Shown here: positions 16,851 through 25,639 of the stretch, one piece after another | How positions within the stretch are numbered: the stretch's first letter is position 1 | How the letters are laid out: the number at the start of each line of letters is the position of its first letter | NCBI RefSeq assembly: GCF_009177065.1 | Contig: NZ_WEZF01000003.1 | Coordinates: forward strand, 124,001 to 188,000 | DNA: 64,000 nucleotides | Source of the DNA: Tautonia marina | GTDB lineage: Bacteria; Planctomycetota; Planctomycetia; Isosphaerales; Isosphaeraceae | Reading direction: 5' to 3' | The notes under the pieces: model-generated | Databases searched by the model: none | What the model saw: only the letters and a program-made list of their open reading frames with translations | What the model was told of the DNA's origin: nothing | Translations under genes and position numbers: made by a program

Positions 16851-17243
16851 ATGCCGACCCACGACGAAATCTACCAGAAGGTCCAGTCGACACTCGTCGA
16901 TGCCCTCGGAGTTGACGAGGAGGACGTCACCAAAGACGCCACCCTCTTCGGCGACCTCGGTGCAGAATCCATCGATCTGCTGGATATTGTGTTCCGCCTC
17001 GAGCGGAATTTCAGTATCAAGATTCCTCGCGGTGAACTGTTCCCGGAGAATATCTCCGACCCGGAATTCACCGAGAACGGCAAACTCACCCCCAAGGGCC
17101 TGGAAGAGATCAAGCAGCGCATGCCGTTCGCGGATCTCACCGAGTTTGAAGCCGACCCGCAGGTCGACAAACTGATGAATCTCTACACGGTTGAGACGCT
17201 CGTTCAGTATGTCTCGAACAAACTCGACGGGACCAAGTCCTGA
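16851..17243 (+). CDS. Acyl carrier protein with extended C-terminal part
   Basis: The attachment site for phosphopantetheine is clear: LGAESIDLLD, with the serine near residue 41. Residues 1-60 follow the usual ACP pattern (IYQKVQSTLVDALGVDEEDV and so on). At 130 residues it is about 50 longer than a typical ACP: the region after helix II carries an insertion (ISDPEFTENGKLTPKGLEEI) before the last helix (TVETLVQYVSNKL). This form suggests a dedicated carrier for the adjacent ketosynthase pair. A GAGGGA sequence precedes the ATG. Confidence 0.85.
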   Translation: MPTHDEIYQKVQSTLVDALGVDEEDVTKDATLFGDLGAESIDLLDIVFRLERNFSIKIPRGELFPENISDPEFTENGKLTPKGLEEIKQRMPFADLTEFEADPQVDKLMNLYTVETLVQYVSNKLDGTKS

Positions 17244-17380
17244 GGGTCATTGACCTCGTAACGACAGGCATCAGCGGGTCTCGAAGTTGGGGCCCGAGTC
17301 ACGTTTGAGCCGTCTCCGCGACAGACCGTGTCCACCCCTTTCCGGAACGGTCTGTCGCTCTACCCCCCTGCGGTCCCGCC

Positions 17381-17956
17381 ATGAGATGGATCTGGATCGA
17401 CAAATTCCTTGAGTTCCGGAGTGGAGAGTTCGCCAAGGCGATCAAAAACCTCACTCTGGCCGAGGAACATCTGCACGACCACCTCCCCGGATATCCGGTC
17501 ATGCCAGCCTCGCTGATCATCGAGGGCCTGGCCCAAACCGGAGGTATCCTGGTCGGTGAAGCCAAGGGCTTCGCCGAGAAAGTCGTCCTGGCCAAAATTC
17601 CCCGGGCCGAGTTTCACGGTGTTGCCTGCGCAGGTGATCAACTGATCTACGAGGTGACCCTCTCCGACCTGCGGAGCGAGGGAGCCGTCGTCGATGCCAA
17701 GGCATTTCTCGACGGCCAATTGCTCGCCGATGTCGAGATCGTTTTTGCTCATCTCGACCAGTCACGATCAAATCAGATCTTTGGCCCGAAGAATTTTGTC
17801 TTCACCCAGCAACTCCTGGGAGTGCTGGATCTGGCCAAGGCCCAGGACCGCGCTCGGCAACTTCCGCCTCCGGACGAACCCGCTGACGTTTCCGGGGACC
17901 AGCCCGACCTTCCCTCGTCAGAATCCAGTCAGAATCTCGCCGGACAGCGTGACTGA
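17381..17956 (+). CDS. FabZ-like dehydratase (second copy)
   Basis: The 191-residue protein is another hotdog-fold protein with DHLPGYPVMPASLIIEGLAQ at residues 33-52, again with His and Glu at the catalytic spacing. It is related to the first copy (WIDKFLEF against LIDRILDL at the start) but divergent, so the two may form a heteromer or act on chains of different length. The C-terminal 40 residues are proline- and acid-rich and probably disordered. It lies between the ACP gene and the first ketosynthase gene. Confidence 0.8.
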   Translation: MRWIWIDKFLEFRSGEFAKAIKNLTLAEEHLHDHLPGYPVMPASLIIEGLAQTGGILVGEAKGFAEKVVLAKIPRAEFHGVACAGDQLIYEVTLSDLRSEGAVVDAKAFLDGQLLADVEIVFAHLDQSRSNQIFGPKNFVFTQQLLGVLDLAKAQDRARQLPPPDEPADVSGDQPDLPSSESSQNLAGQRD

Positions 17957-18056
17957 CTGATGGTTTGCCTCGTGCTTCGTCTTTTTCCGGTTGATCGGGA
18001 AGCGCTCACTTGATGTTTCCCCAACGAGTACCCACGCCCCGTTTCAGGTCTTGCTC

Positions 18057-19379
18057 ATGGTCGTCGTTCCAAAACGCCGCGTCGTGATCACCGGGTTGGG
18101 GCTGATCTCCCCACTCGGCATCGGCCTCGAGGCCAACTGGTCGGCGCTGCGCGAGGGACGCGGCGGTGTTGATCGGTTAAGTTCCTTCGAGATTGATGGC
18201 TTACCGTGCGCCGCCGCGGGTGAAGTGATCAACTTTCATCCGAAGGCACTGGCTATCGACAAACATCGCAAGGCACTTCAGAAAAACTTGAAATACATGG
18301 CCCGCGACATTCAACTCGCAGTGGCCGCCGCCGAACTTGCCGTGGTGGACGGCAAACTTATTGATGGCCAGATCGATCCCGATCGAATCGGCATTGATCT
18401 GGGTGCGGGGATGATCTCGACGGATCTCGACGAACTGGCACCCGCCATTAATCTCGCCACCCGGGAGGACGGATCGTTCGACTTTGAGGTGTACGGGCGC
18501 GATGGCATTCCTGAGATTGAACCGCTCTGGATGCTCAAGTACTTACCAAACATGCTTGCGTGCCACATCTCGATTTTGAACGACTGTCGAGGACCGAGCA
18601 ACACGATCACGCAGGGTGAAGCCGCCTCCAATGCTGCCATCGGAGAGGCATTCCGCATCATTCAACGCGGCCAGGCCGATGTGATGATTACCGGTGGAGC
18701 TGACTCCAAAATTCACCCGCTCAGCTTCATCCGAATGAAGCTGAACAAGCTCAACTGCACCTGGGAAGGAGAACCTTCGGCTGCTTGCCGACCGTTCGAT
18801 TCCCACCGGTGTGGGGTTGTGCCCGGAGAAGGGGCCGGCATCCTTGTCATTGAAGAACTGGAACACGCCCGGCGCCGCGGGGCCACCATCTACGGTGAGT
18901 TGCTCGGATTCTCCTCAGCCTGTGATGCCATCTCTTCGAACGGGGTCGATCACGAGGGTCGGGGAACCGAGTTGGCGGTTCGTGGCGTCCTTCGTGATTC
19001 CCAACTGACGCCCGATCAGGTTGGCCACGTGAATGCTCACGGTTGGGGAACCGTCGATTCCGATCTGGCAGAGGCTCGGGCTTACAATCGAGTTTTTGGT
19101 CGATCGGTGCCGGTGACCGGCTTGAAGGGTTACACCGGGAACACGGCGAGCGGTTGCGGTGCCATCGAACTCATCGCCAGTCTCCTTGGAACCCAGGCGG
19201 GTCTTATTCCGGCGACCTTGAATTGTGACGAGCCGGACCCGAAGTGCGAGATCGACGTCGTTCACGGTGATCCCCGTCCGACCGAGAATCCCGTCTTCGT
19301 CAATTTGAATCTGAACCGTTACGGGCAAGTTGCCGCCCTCGCTGTCCGGGTCGGCCCCGTAGAGTCGGTCTCCTCCTGA
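18057..19379 (+). CDS. Ketosynthase-like protein lacking the active-site cysteine (chain-length-factor-like)
   Basis: The 440-residue protein is a FabF-type thiolase fold from RRVVITGLGLISPLG onward. In the position of the catalytic Cys it has Glu188, in GPSNTITQGEAAS, aligned against GPSISIATAC of FabF. The first catalytic His survives (NAHGWGT), but the second is replaced: KGYTGNTASG in place of KSMTGH. It therefore cannot condense acyl chains alone. Loss of the cysteine beside an intact ketosynthase is the hallmark of the KS-beta or chain-length-factor subunit of type II polyketide synthases. The ATG at 18057 fits the family start better than the upstream frame start at 17991. Confidence 0.8.
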   Translation: MVVVPKRRVVITGLGLISPLGIGLEANWSALREGRGGVDRLSSFEIDGLPCAAAGEVINFHPKALAIDKHRKALQKNLKYMARDIQLAVAAAELAVVDGKLIDGQIDPDRIGIDLGAGMISTDLDELAPAINLATREDGSFDFEVYGRDGIPEIEPLWMLKYLPNMLACHISILNDCRGPSNTITQGEAASNAAIGEAFRIIQRGQADVMITGGADSKIHPLSFIRMKLNKLNCTWEGEPSAACRPFDSHRCGVVPGEGAGILVIEELEHARRRGATIYGELLGFSSACDAISSNGVDHEGRGTELAVRGVLRDSQLTPDQVGHVNAHGWGTVDSDLAEARAYNRVFGRSVPVTGLKGYTGNTASGCGAIELIASLLGTQAGLIPATLNCDEPDPKCEIDVVHGDPRPTENPVFVNLNLNRYGQVAALAVRVGPVESVSS

Positions 19380-19432
19380 GCACTTCACCTGCAATCTGGG
19401 CGTCATCGGCCGCGTTGCCCGAGGATTCACTT

Positions 19433-20722
19433 ATGCGACGTCGCGTCGTCGTTACCGGGATGGGAATGGTTACCCCTGTCGGGTCTGACCTGGAATCGAC
19501 CTGGAAAGCCTTGCTGGCAGGTCGTAGCGGGGTCGATCGCATTACCCTCTTCGATGCCAAAACGTTTCCGACCCAGATCGCGGCGGAGGTCAAGGACTTC
19601 CGCCTGAACGCTTATCTTCCAGACTCGGATCGCTACAGCGAGTTTTCCCGGAACACTCAGTTCGCCCTTGCTGCCGCCAAGATGGCGTTTGACGACGCCG
19701 GGTATACTCAGGACTCGCGTCCCGACCCTGCGTCGTTCGGGGTTTATCTAGGGGCAGGGGAGGGGCAGCAAGATTTCCCTCGGTTCGTGGATCTCGTCCA
19801 TCGGGCCAGCAAGGACACGAATCAGGTCAATACGGCCTCGTTTGTCCGGCAAGGTCTGGACCTGCTTCACCCGATTCACGAAGCTGAGCAAGATCCTGGG
19901 ACCGCTTCGGCTCACCTTGCAAGTTATCTCGACGCCCGAGGCCCGAATGCCAGTTGCTTGACGGCCTGTGCCGCCAGTGCTCAGGCCATTGGTGAGGCCG
20001 TGGAATTGATCCGCTACGGAGATGCCGATGTCATGCTCTCCGGGGGCACTCATAGCATGATCCACCCGTTCGGCGTCACGGGATTCAATTTACTCACGGC
20101 CCTCTCCACGCGTAACGACGACCCCCAGCATGCAAGCCGTCCCTTCGATCGAGATCGAGATGGCTTCATCATCGGAGAGGGGGCCGGCATGCTCATGCTT
20201 GAGGAACTCGATCATGCCACCCGCCGCGGAGCCCGCATCTACGGGGAAGTCCTCGGATACGGCTCGACGGCCGATGCCTTCCGCCTCACCGATAGTCATG
20301 ATGAGGGGCGAGGCGCCATTACGTGCATGAACGAAGCGATCCGAGATGCCGGTATCACCCCCGAGCAGATTGATTACATCAATGCTCATGGGACCAGTAC
20401 CGAGGTCAACGACCGGATCGAAACGCTTGCTATCAAGCGATCGCTTGGAGACTGGGCGTACAAGGTTCCGATCTCCAGCACCAAGAGCATGATGGGCCAC
20501 CTGATCGCGGCCACCGGAAGTGTCGAGGCGATCGCCTGCCTACTTGCCATTCGAGACGGTGTGGTCCCCCCAACGGCCAACCTTGAGCACCCCAGCCCCG
20601 ATTGCGATCTCGACTACATTCCCGGCGAAGCCCGTTCCTTGAAGGTGGATCTCGCGCTTTCGAATAGCTTCGGTTTCGGTGGACAGAACATTGCCTTGAT
20701 TCTCGGGCGTTATCGAGATTAA
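19433..20722 (+). CDS. Beta-ketoacyl-ACP synthase (KS-alpha/FabF-like), catalytically complete
   Basis: The 429-residue protein keeps the Cys-His-His triad of FabF: C179 in NASCLTACAAS, His in NAHGTSTEVND, and His in STKSMMGHLIAATGS. It would condense malonyl-ACP with a growing chain. GAGGA at 19421-19425 sets the start at ATG 19433. It begins 53 bases after the cysteine-less ketosynthase and is related to it over the whole length, so the two probably form a KS-alpha/KS-beta heterodimer. A housekeeping role as FabF is possible but less likely given the neighbours. Confidence 0.85.
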   Translation: MRRRVVVTGMGMVTPVGSDLESTWKALLAGRSGVDRITLFDAKTFPTQIAAEVKDFRLNAYLPDSDRYSEFSRNTQFALAAAKMAFDDAGYTQDSRPDPASFGVYLGAGEGQQDFPRFVDLVHRASKDTNQVNTASFVRQGLDLLHPIHEAEQDPGTASAHLASYLDARGPNASCLTACAASAQAIGEAVELIRYGDADVMLSGGTHSMIHPFGVTGFNLLTALSTRNDDPQHASRPFDRDRDGFIIGEGAGMLMLEELDHATRRGARIYGEVLGYGSTADAFRLTDSHDEGRGAITCMNEAIRDAGITPEQIDYINAHGTSTEVNDRIETLAIKRSLGDWAYKVPISSTKSMMGHLIAATGSVEAIACLLAIRDGVVPPTANLEHPSPDCDLDYIPGEARSLKVDLALSNSFGFGGQNIALILGRYRD

Positions 20723-20816
20723 TCCTCGTTCATTGATGTTTCGAAGGATCCCTGTCCGACGCTTGTTTCGTGTCGGCTCGGCTTGACGACGCTCGTCCGT
20801 TCGGAGTGATCACCAC

Positions 20817-21878
20817 GTGTCCAGCACCCAGGTTGTTTTGCTCCTTTCCTCGCTGCCATTCATCGGGATGCTGACGTTCGTCGTCTACATCCTTGTTCGG
20901 TACACCCCCTATGTCAGCCGGATCTTCGAGGAACGCCCGGTCTTCTTCCCACTCCGCGTCGATCCGTTGCCCGAGGCGGAAGAAGTCACCTTCGCAACCA
21001 GTGACGGACTGGAACTTGTCGGGAGCTATTTCCGGGCCCGAACTCCCGAACGACTGGGCGTGGTCGTCTTCTGCCACGAGTTTCTCGGCAATCGCTGGAG
21101 TGCTCTGGCCTACGCCGATTACCTTCGAGACGAAGGCTTCGACCTGTTCACCTTCGACTTCCGGAATCATGGCAATAGCGACACCGAGGAAGGTTACGAA
21201 CCCTTCCAGTGGGTCTGCGGGCGGGAGATCCGTGATCTTCAGGCGGCCCTGAACTACCTGCGATCTCGCCCCGACCACGATCCCGCCGGCTTCGCCCTGT
21301 TCGGTGTCAGCCGGGGTGGGGGATCCGCCCTGTGCGTTGCCGCCGATGCGCGTGATGTCTGGGCCGTCGCCACAGACGGCGCCTTCCCGACTCGGGGAAC
21401 CATGCTGGCCTACATCCTTCGATGGGCAGAAATTTACGTCGGCCGCTGGTTCGTCTGGCGATACATGCCCATTTCAATGTTCGCCTTTGTGGGATGGGTG
21501 GGCCGCCTCCGCTCCCAGTGGCGCCTTCGACGTGTCTTCCCTGACATTGAGCGCGCCGCGGCTCGACTGTCCCCTCGCCCTCTGTTCATGATTCACGGTG
21601 AACGAGACGCCTACATCGGTCCCTCAATCGCGCAGGGCCTCTTTGATGCCGCCCGGGAACCGAAGCAACTCTGGCTGGTTCCCGGAGCCAAGCATAATCG
21701 CTGTCGGGAGATTGTTCCCGACGAGTACCGGTACCGGGTTTCCACCTTCTTTCGGAATTCAGCGCCGCGCGGCCCCTCGTCCCAGGTCGACATTTCTGGC
21801 CTTGATGGGCAGGCCATCAACCCGTTCCTGCTGGAAGTCTCGCTCTCCTCAGCCCATCGGTCCACCGTCTCGGGTTGA
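20817..21878 (+). CDS. Membrane-anchored alpha/beta hydrolase
   Basis: The 353-residue protein starts at GTG 20817 and has one N-terminal membrane segment (residues 5-27), so the catalytic domain is attached to the membrane. The triad is visible: the nucleophile elbow GVSRGG near residue 165, Asp in HGERDAY near 263, and His in GAKHNRC near 290. The strand FTFDFRNHGNSD is typical of the fold. In this cluster it might release or transfer acyl chains from the ACP, which is inference from position only. Confidence 0.8.
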   Translation: MSSTQVVLLLSSLPFIGMLTFVVYILVRYTPYVSRIFEERPVFFPLRVDPLPEAEEVTFATSDGLELVGSYFRARTPERLGVVVFCHEFLGNRWSALAYADYLRDEGFDLFTFDFRNHGNSDTEEGYEPFQWVCGREIRDLQAALNYLRSRPDHDPAGFALFGVSRGGGSALCVAADARDVWAVATDGAFPTRGTMLAYILRWAEIYVGRWFVWRYMPISMFAFVGWVGRLRSQWRLRRVFPDIERAAARLSPRPLFMIHGERDAYIGPSIAQGLFDAAREPKQLWLVPGAKHNRCREIVPDEYRYRVSTFFRNSAPRGPSSQVDISGLDGQAINPFLLEVSLSSAHRSTVSG

Positions 21879-21989
21879 CAGATGAGCGAACTCGTCGTCT
21901 CATGCTGACGCAGGGATGCCCGGACCGTCACACTTGCTCGATGGTCCGGCTTTGGATGACTTTCACCTCCTCGTCGAGCCAAAGACCCG

Positions 21990-23696
21990 ATGTTCCATGT
22001 GATTCGCCGGTGGGCAGGCGCACCCATGGCCGAGCGGGCCCGGAGGCTCGCTCGCGATTTTCTTCAATCGACCGCCCAGGCCGATCAAATCCAACGTGAT
22101 CGACTGCTGGCGATGTTGCAACGCCATGCCGAGAGCGATTTCGGTCGAGAGCATGGCTTTTCCTCGATCAAGACCCCCGAGGATTACCGTCGGCGGGTTC
22201 CCATTCGCGATTATGATCGGATGGAACCCTATCTGGCTCGGGTTCGAGAGGGGCACACCTCCGCGCTGTTCGGTCCCAATACCGAGGTCATGATGTTCGC
22301 CATGACCTCCGGGACCACTGCTCGCCCGAAGACGATTCCCGTTACTCGAGAATCGCTCAACGCCTACCGAGACGGGTGGAAGATCTGGGGAATTCTCGCC
22401 TTTGATGCTCACGAGGGGATGCTCCGCGACGGGATGCGTCCCATCCTCCAGCTAGCAAGTGATTGGCGAGAATCGTCCACCTCGGCGGGAATCCCGTGTG
22501 GAGCGATTACGGGCCTGACCGCCGCCATGCAGCATCCGCTCGTGCGCCTGAACTACTGCATGCCACCGTCGGCGTCGCGGATCAAGAATGTCGAAGCGAA
22601 ATACTACGTTGCCCTGCGACTTTCGGTCGCTCGCAACCTCGGCGCGATCATCGCCGCCAACCCCAGCACCCTGCTTGGCATCGCTCGATTAGGGGATCGA
22701 GAGAAGGAAACCTTGATTCGCGATCTCCACGATGGACGGATCGATCCGAAGTGGGAGCTTCCGGACGACGTTCGCAAGAGCCTCCGCCTTCGAACCCGCT
22801 TCCGTCGCCCTCGGACGGCCCGCCGTCTGGAAGAAGTCGTCAACCGAACCGGTCGATTGCTCCCCAAGGACTACTGGACCGACCTGCAAATGGTCGCCAA
22901 CTGGACTGGCGGCACAATGGGCGCCTACCTGAACCAATTCAGCGACGTTTTCGGCGAAGCCCCAATCCGAGACCCCGGTCTGATCGCTTCCGAAGGACGG
23001 ATGACGATCCCGGTCGAAGACCATTCTCCGGCGGGAATCCTAGATTATCAGCACCACTATTTTGAGTTCATTCCCGAAGAAGCCGAGGACGACGATCAGC
23101 CCGAAGCCATCGGAGCGGCTGACCTTGTGGAAGGCCGTCGCTATTTCATCCTCCTGACCACCGCCGGCGGTCTTTACCGCTACCAGATTCGCGATCTGGT
23201 TCAGTGTGTCGGCTTCGAAGGACGAGCCCCCCTGTTAACTTTCCTGAACAAAGGGTCTCACATCTCCAGCATGACTGGAGAGAAACTGTCGGAATTTCAG
23301 GTCGTCAGCGCGTTGAAGACGGCGCAGAAGGATCTAGGGCTCACCCTCGGTTCCTTCATCGTCTTGCCGACTTGGGGTGATCCCCCGTTTTATTCCCTGC
23401 TGGTCGAATCGGACGATCTCTCCGGAGCCGTTGATCCGAAGTCGCTCGCCGAGCGTGTTGACCGGGAACTCTGTCGACACAACGTCGAGTATGAAAACAA
23501 GCGAGACACGCATCGCCTTGGTCCACTCCAGGTGCGTCGCGTCGTCCCTGGATCCTGGACCGACTTCCGATCGCGCCGATTGGCCTCGACCGGTGGGACC
23601 CTTGAGCAGTATAAACAACCTTGCTTGCTCTCGGATTTGAAGGTCATTTCGACCTTTACCTTTGCCGATGAGCCGAAGCAATCGGGAGCGGCCTGA
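21990..23696 (+). CDS. GH3-family acyl-activating (adenylate-forming) enzyme
   Basis: The 568-residue protein matches the GH3 family, which adenylates carboxylic acids and transfers the acyl group to an amine or other acceptor. Features are the phosphate-binding AMTSGTTARPKTIPVT near residue 105, the YRYQIRDLVQCVGFEGRAPLLTF segment (a typical GH3 stretch, quoted here in parts: IRDLV and FEGRAP) and KLSEFQVV near residue 433. Bacterial members occur beside fatty-acid-type genes. Here it may load or release the product of the ketosynthase pair. The start at 21990 is the first ATG; 22026 is an alternative. Confidence 0.8.
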   Translation: MFHVIRRWAGAPMAERARRLARDFLQSTAQADQIQRDRLLAMLQRHAESDFGREHGFSSIKTPEDYRRRVPIRDYDRMEPYLARVREGHTSALFGPNTEVMMFAMTSGTTARPKTIPVTRESLNAYRDGWKIWGILAFDAHEGMLRDGMRPILQLASDWRESSTSAGIPCGAITGLTAAMQHPLVRLNYCMPPSASRIKNVEAKYYVALRLSVARNLGAIIAANPSTLLGIARLGDREKETLIRDLHDGRIDPKWELPDDVRKSLRLRTRFRRPRTARRLEEVVNRTGRLLPKDYWTDLQMVANWTGGTMGAYLNQFSDVFGEAPIRDPGLIASEGRMTIPVEDHSPAGILDYQHHYFEFIPEEAEDDDQPEAIGAADLVEGRRYFILLTTAGGLYRYQIRDLVQCVGFEGRAPLLTFLNKGSHISSMTGEKLSEFQVVSALKTAQKDLGLTLGSFIVLPTWGDPPFYSLLVESDDLSGAVDPKSLAERVDRELCRHNVEYENKRDTHRLGPLQVRRVVPGSWTDFRSRRLASTGGTLEQYKQPCLLSDLKVISTFTFADEPKQSGAA

Positions 23697-23805
23697 CCGC
23701 TTTCTCGAATCGGTGGAGTCGCACATCCCCGAACACCGTTGAGCCGATCTCGGCATCGGCAAGCGGACATGGATGTCACCAAGTCCCGGCTCGGAGGCCA
23801 AAGGG

Positions 23806-24954
23806 ATGACATCGGGTCAGCACTGGAGTGAGATCCGTCGCCATGGCTCACCGCGTCGTGCCCTCACGGCGGTCGTGTTGATCATGGTTTCAGGGTGTGC
23901 TCCGTTCCAGAAAACCTGGGGCCCTCGGTTCGGCGAGCATCGGCTCGCGCCGGCTCACGAGCACGCTCCCCCGGTCGAGCACGGAACCGGACTCAGCGAT
24001 TCTTACGCCTCTCGCCTGAACCGGACCCCTCCTCCAATCGTTCCCAACGGGATTCCAACGCCCGAACCGCTGTCACCTCCTGGTTCGGGATTCGTTCCCA
24101 TCGCCACCCCGGTGCCTGCGCCGTCCCCTCCTGAGCTGGAGGATCACCTGACGGATCGATCCGATCCTCCGATCGATCCTAAGGGCGTCGAGCCTCACTC
24201 AACCCTTGTTTCTCGCCCCCCTGAGGACGAGGTCTCTGAGCCACCGGACGATCTCGACGCAATTGACCGCGTGATGGACCTGGGGATTGCTCGATTAACC
24301 AGCATCCAGAATTACCGGGTCACGCTGGATCGCCAGGAACGTGTCCGAGACTCGTTGCAGCCTGCCGAGCAAGTTGTCTTGAATGTTCGCACCGAACCCT
24401 TTGCTGTCCGTCTGGAATGGCCGGATGGGCCGAATCGTGGTCGAGAGGTGCTCTACTCTGAGACGGAATGCAACGGGATGATGCACATCAAGCTCGGGAA
24501 GACCCTGATCCCAGTCCCTCCCATGCAGCTTGAACCTTCGAGTCCGCTTGCCTTGAGCAACAGCCGCCATCCCATCACCGAAGCGGGGCTCTTACACATT
24601 CTCACACAGACCAAGGAACAAGTTGATCGAGTCCGATCGGGAGATCCCTCGCTGGGGAATTTCACGCTCGAGGGGCCTCACGTCCCCGACGATTTCGAGG
24701 TCACCTGCCTTGAAGTCCTGCGAAGAACTCCCGAGGGCGAATTCTGGAGGCTCGTGGTGGATCAGGCGAGCAGCCTTCCGTTACTCCTTGAGGCCACAGC
24801 TCCCGATGGGCAACTCCTGGAGCGCTACCATTTCCAGGACATCCAGACTGATCTGGAAGAGCTCGCTGCATCCGACGCCTTCGACCCCGCGGTTCGGTTC
24901 GGCCGGCCTATTGCACTGCCGATCGACCGCCTTGCAACGGGACAACCGGAGTAA
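23806..24954 (+). CDS. DUF1571 lipoprotein
   Basis: The 382-residue protein has a lipobox, VSGC, near residue 28. A proline-rich linker of about 110 residues follows, and from about residue 145 a DUF1571 domain, beginning DAIDRVMDLGIARLTSIQNY and including FAVRLEWPDGPNRGRE, which is common in planctomycetes. The domain resembles LolA/LolB-like beta-barrel halves that shield lipids, so it might carry the cluster product to the outer membrane; that role is inference. GGAGG at 23793 is ideally spaced for the ATG at 23806 and argues against the start at 23773. Confidence 0.75.
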   Translation: MTSGQHWSEIRRHGSPRRALTAVVLIMVSGCAPFQKTWGPRFGEHRLAPAHEHAPPVEHGTGLSDSYASRLNRTPPPIVPNGIPTPEPLSPPGSGFVPIATPVPAPSPPELEDHLTDRSDPPIDPKGVEPHSTLVSRPPEDEVSEPPDDLDAIDRVMDLGIARLTSIQNYRVTLDRQERVRDSLQPAEQVVLNVRTEPFAVRLEWPDGPNRGREVLYSETECNGMMHIKLGKTLIPVPPMQLEPSSPLALSNSRHPITEAGLLHILTQTKEQVDRVRSGDPSLGNFTLEGPHVPDDFEVTCLEVLRRTPEGEFWRLVVDQASSLPLLLEATAPDGQLLERYHFQDIQTDLEELAASDAFDPAVRFGRPIALPIDRLATGQPE

Positions 24955-25197
24955 TCAGACGCCTCGATCTCAACGTTTACCCCTCTCCACGCCTGCCAAA
25001 CTGGCACACTCAATCACCGTCCAGCTGACATAAGAGGGAAAAACGCCCAGAACCACTGACCACAAACCCATTTCTCTGAATGGGTTACGACGGAATCCCA
25101 GACAATTCTCGACTTGAATTCCGCTCCGGTCTACAATTTGCTGTCTCTTGAGAGTGACCTCACACCGATCTGACGCCTGCTGGGTGAGATACGTCCC

Positions 25198-25605
25198 GTG
25201 ACTGGCGATTCTCCTTTCTCGATTCTGATCACGGACGACGACTCCGAGACCCGAGAGTCGCTCCGAGAGATCTTCGAGCCTGCCGGATACCGGACCCTCC
25301 TGGCGGAGACCGGCGAGCAGGCCGTTGATATTGCTCGTGACGAGGTTGTTCACCTCGCCTTAATGGACATGCACCTGCCTCGCCTCAGCGGCCTGGAAAC
25401 GATGCAGTTGATTCGGCAGATCAAGGGGGTCTTGCCGATGATCCTCATCTCGGCCGATCAGGACGATAACCTCTTGCGGAAAGCCCTGTCCGCTCACGCG
25501 TTTTGTGTCCTGGCCAAGCCGGTGAGCCGGAATGTCGTCATCTATGTGGTTACCCGGGCGATGGAAAAGTTCTATCAGGCCGATCAACCCGGCGCCGCAG
25601 GCTAA
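25198..25605 (+). CDS. Receiver-only response regulator
   Basis: This 135-residue protein is a single REC domain. It has the acidic pair in LITDDDSETR near residues 14-16, the phospho-acceptor Asp in ALMDMHLPR near residue 59, and Lys in VLAKPVSRN near 108. There is no output domain, so it must act by protein contact, like CheY or Spo0F. No histidine kinase lies next to it. GTG 25198 is the start, with a TACAAT hexamer at 25132-25137 that may be the -10 element of its promoter. Confidence 0.85.
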   Translation: MTGDSPFSILITDDDSETRESLREIFEPAGYRTLLAETGEQAVDIARDEVVHLALMDMHLPRLSGLETMQLIRQIKGVLPMILISADQDDNLLRKALSAHAFCVLAKPVSRNVVIYVVTRAMEKFYQADQPGAAG

Positions 25606-25639
25606 GAGTCTGCGGCCTGAGGTCCGGCGGTCAGGCGGT

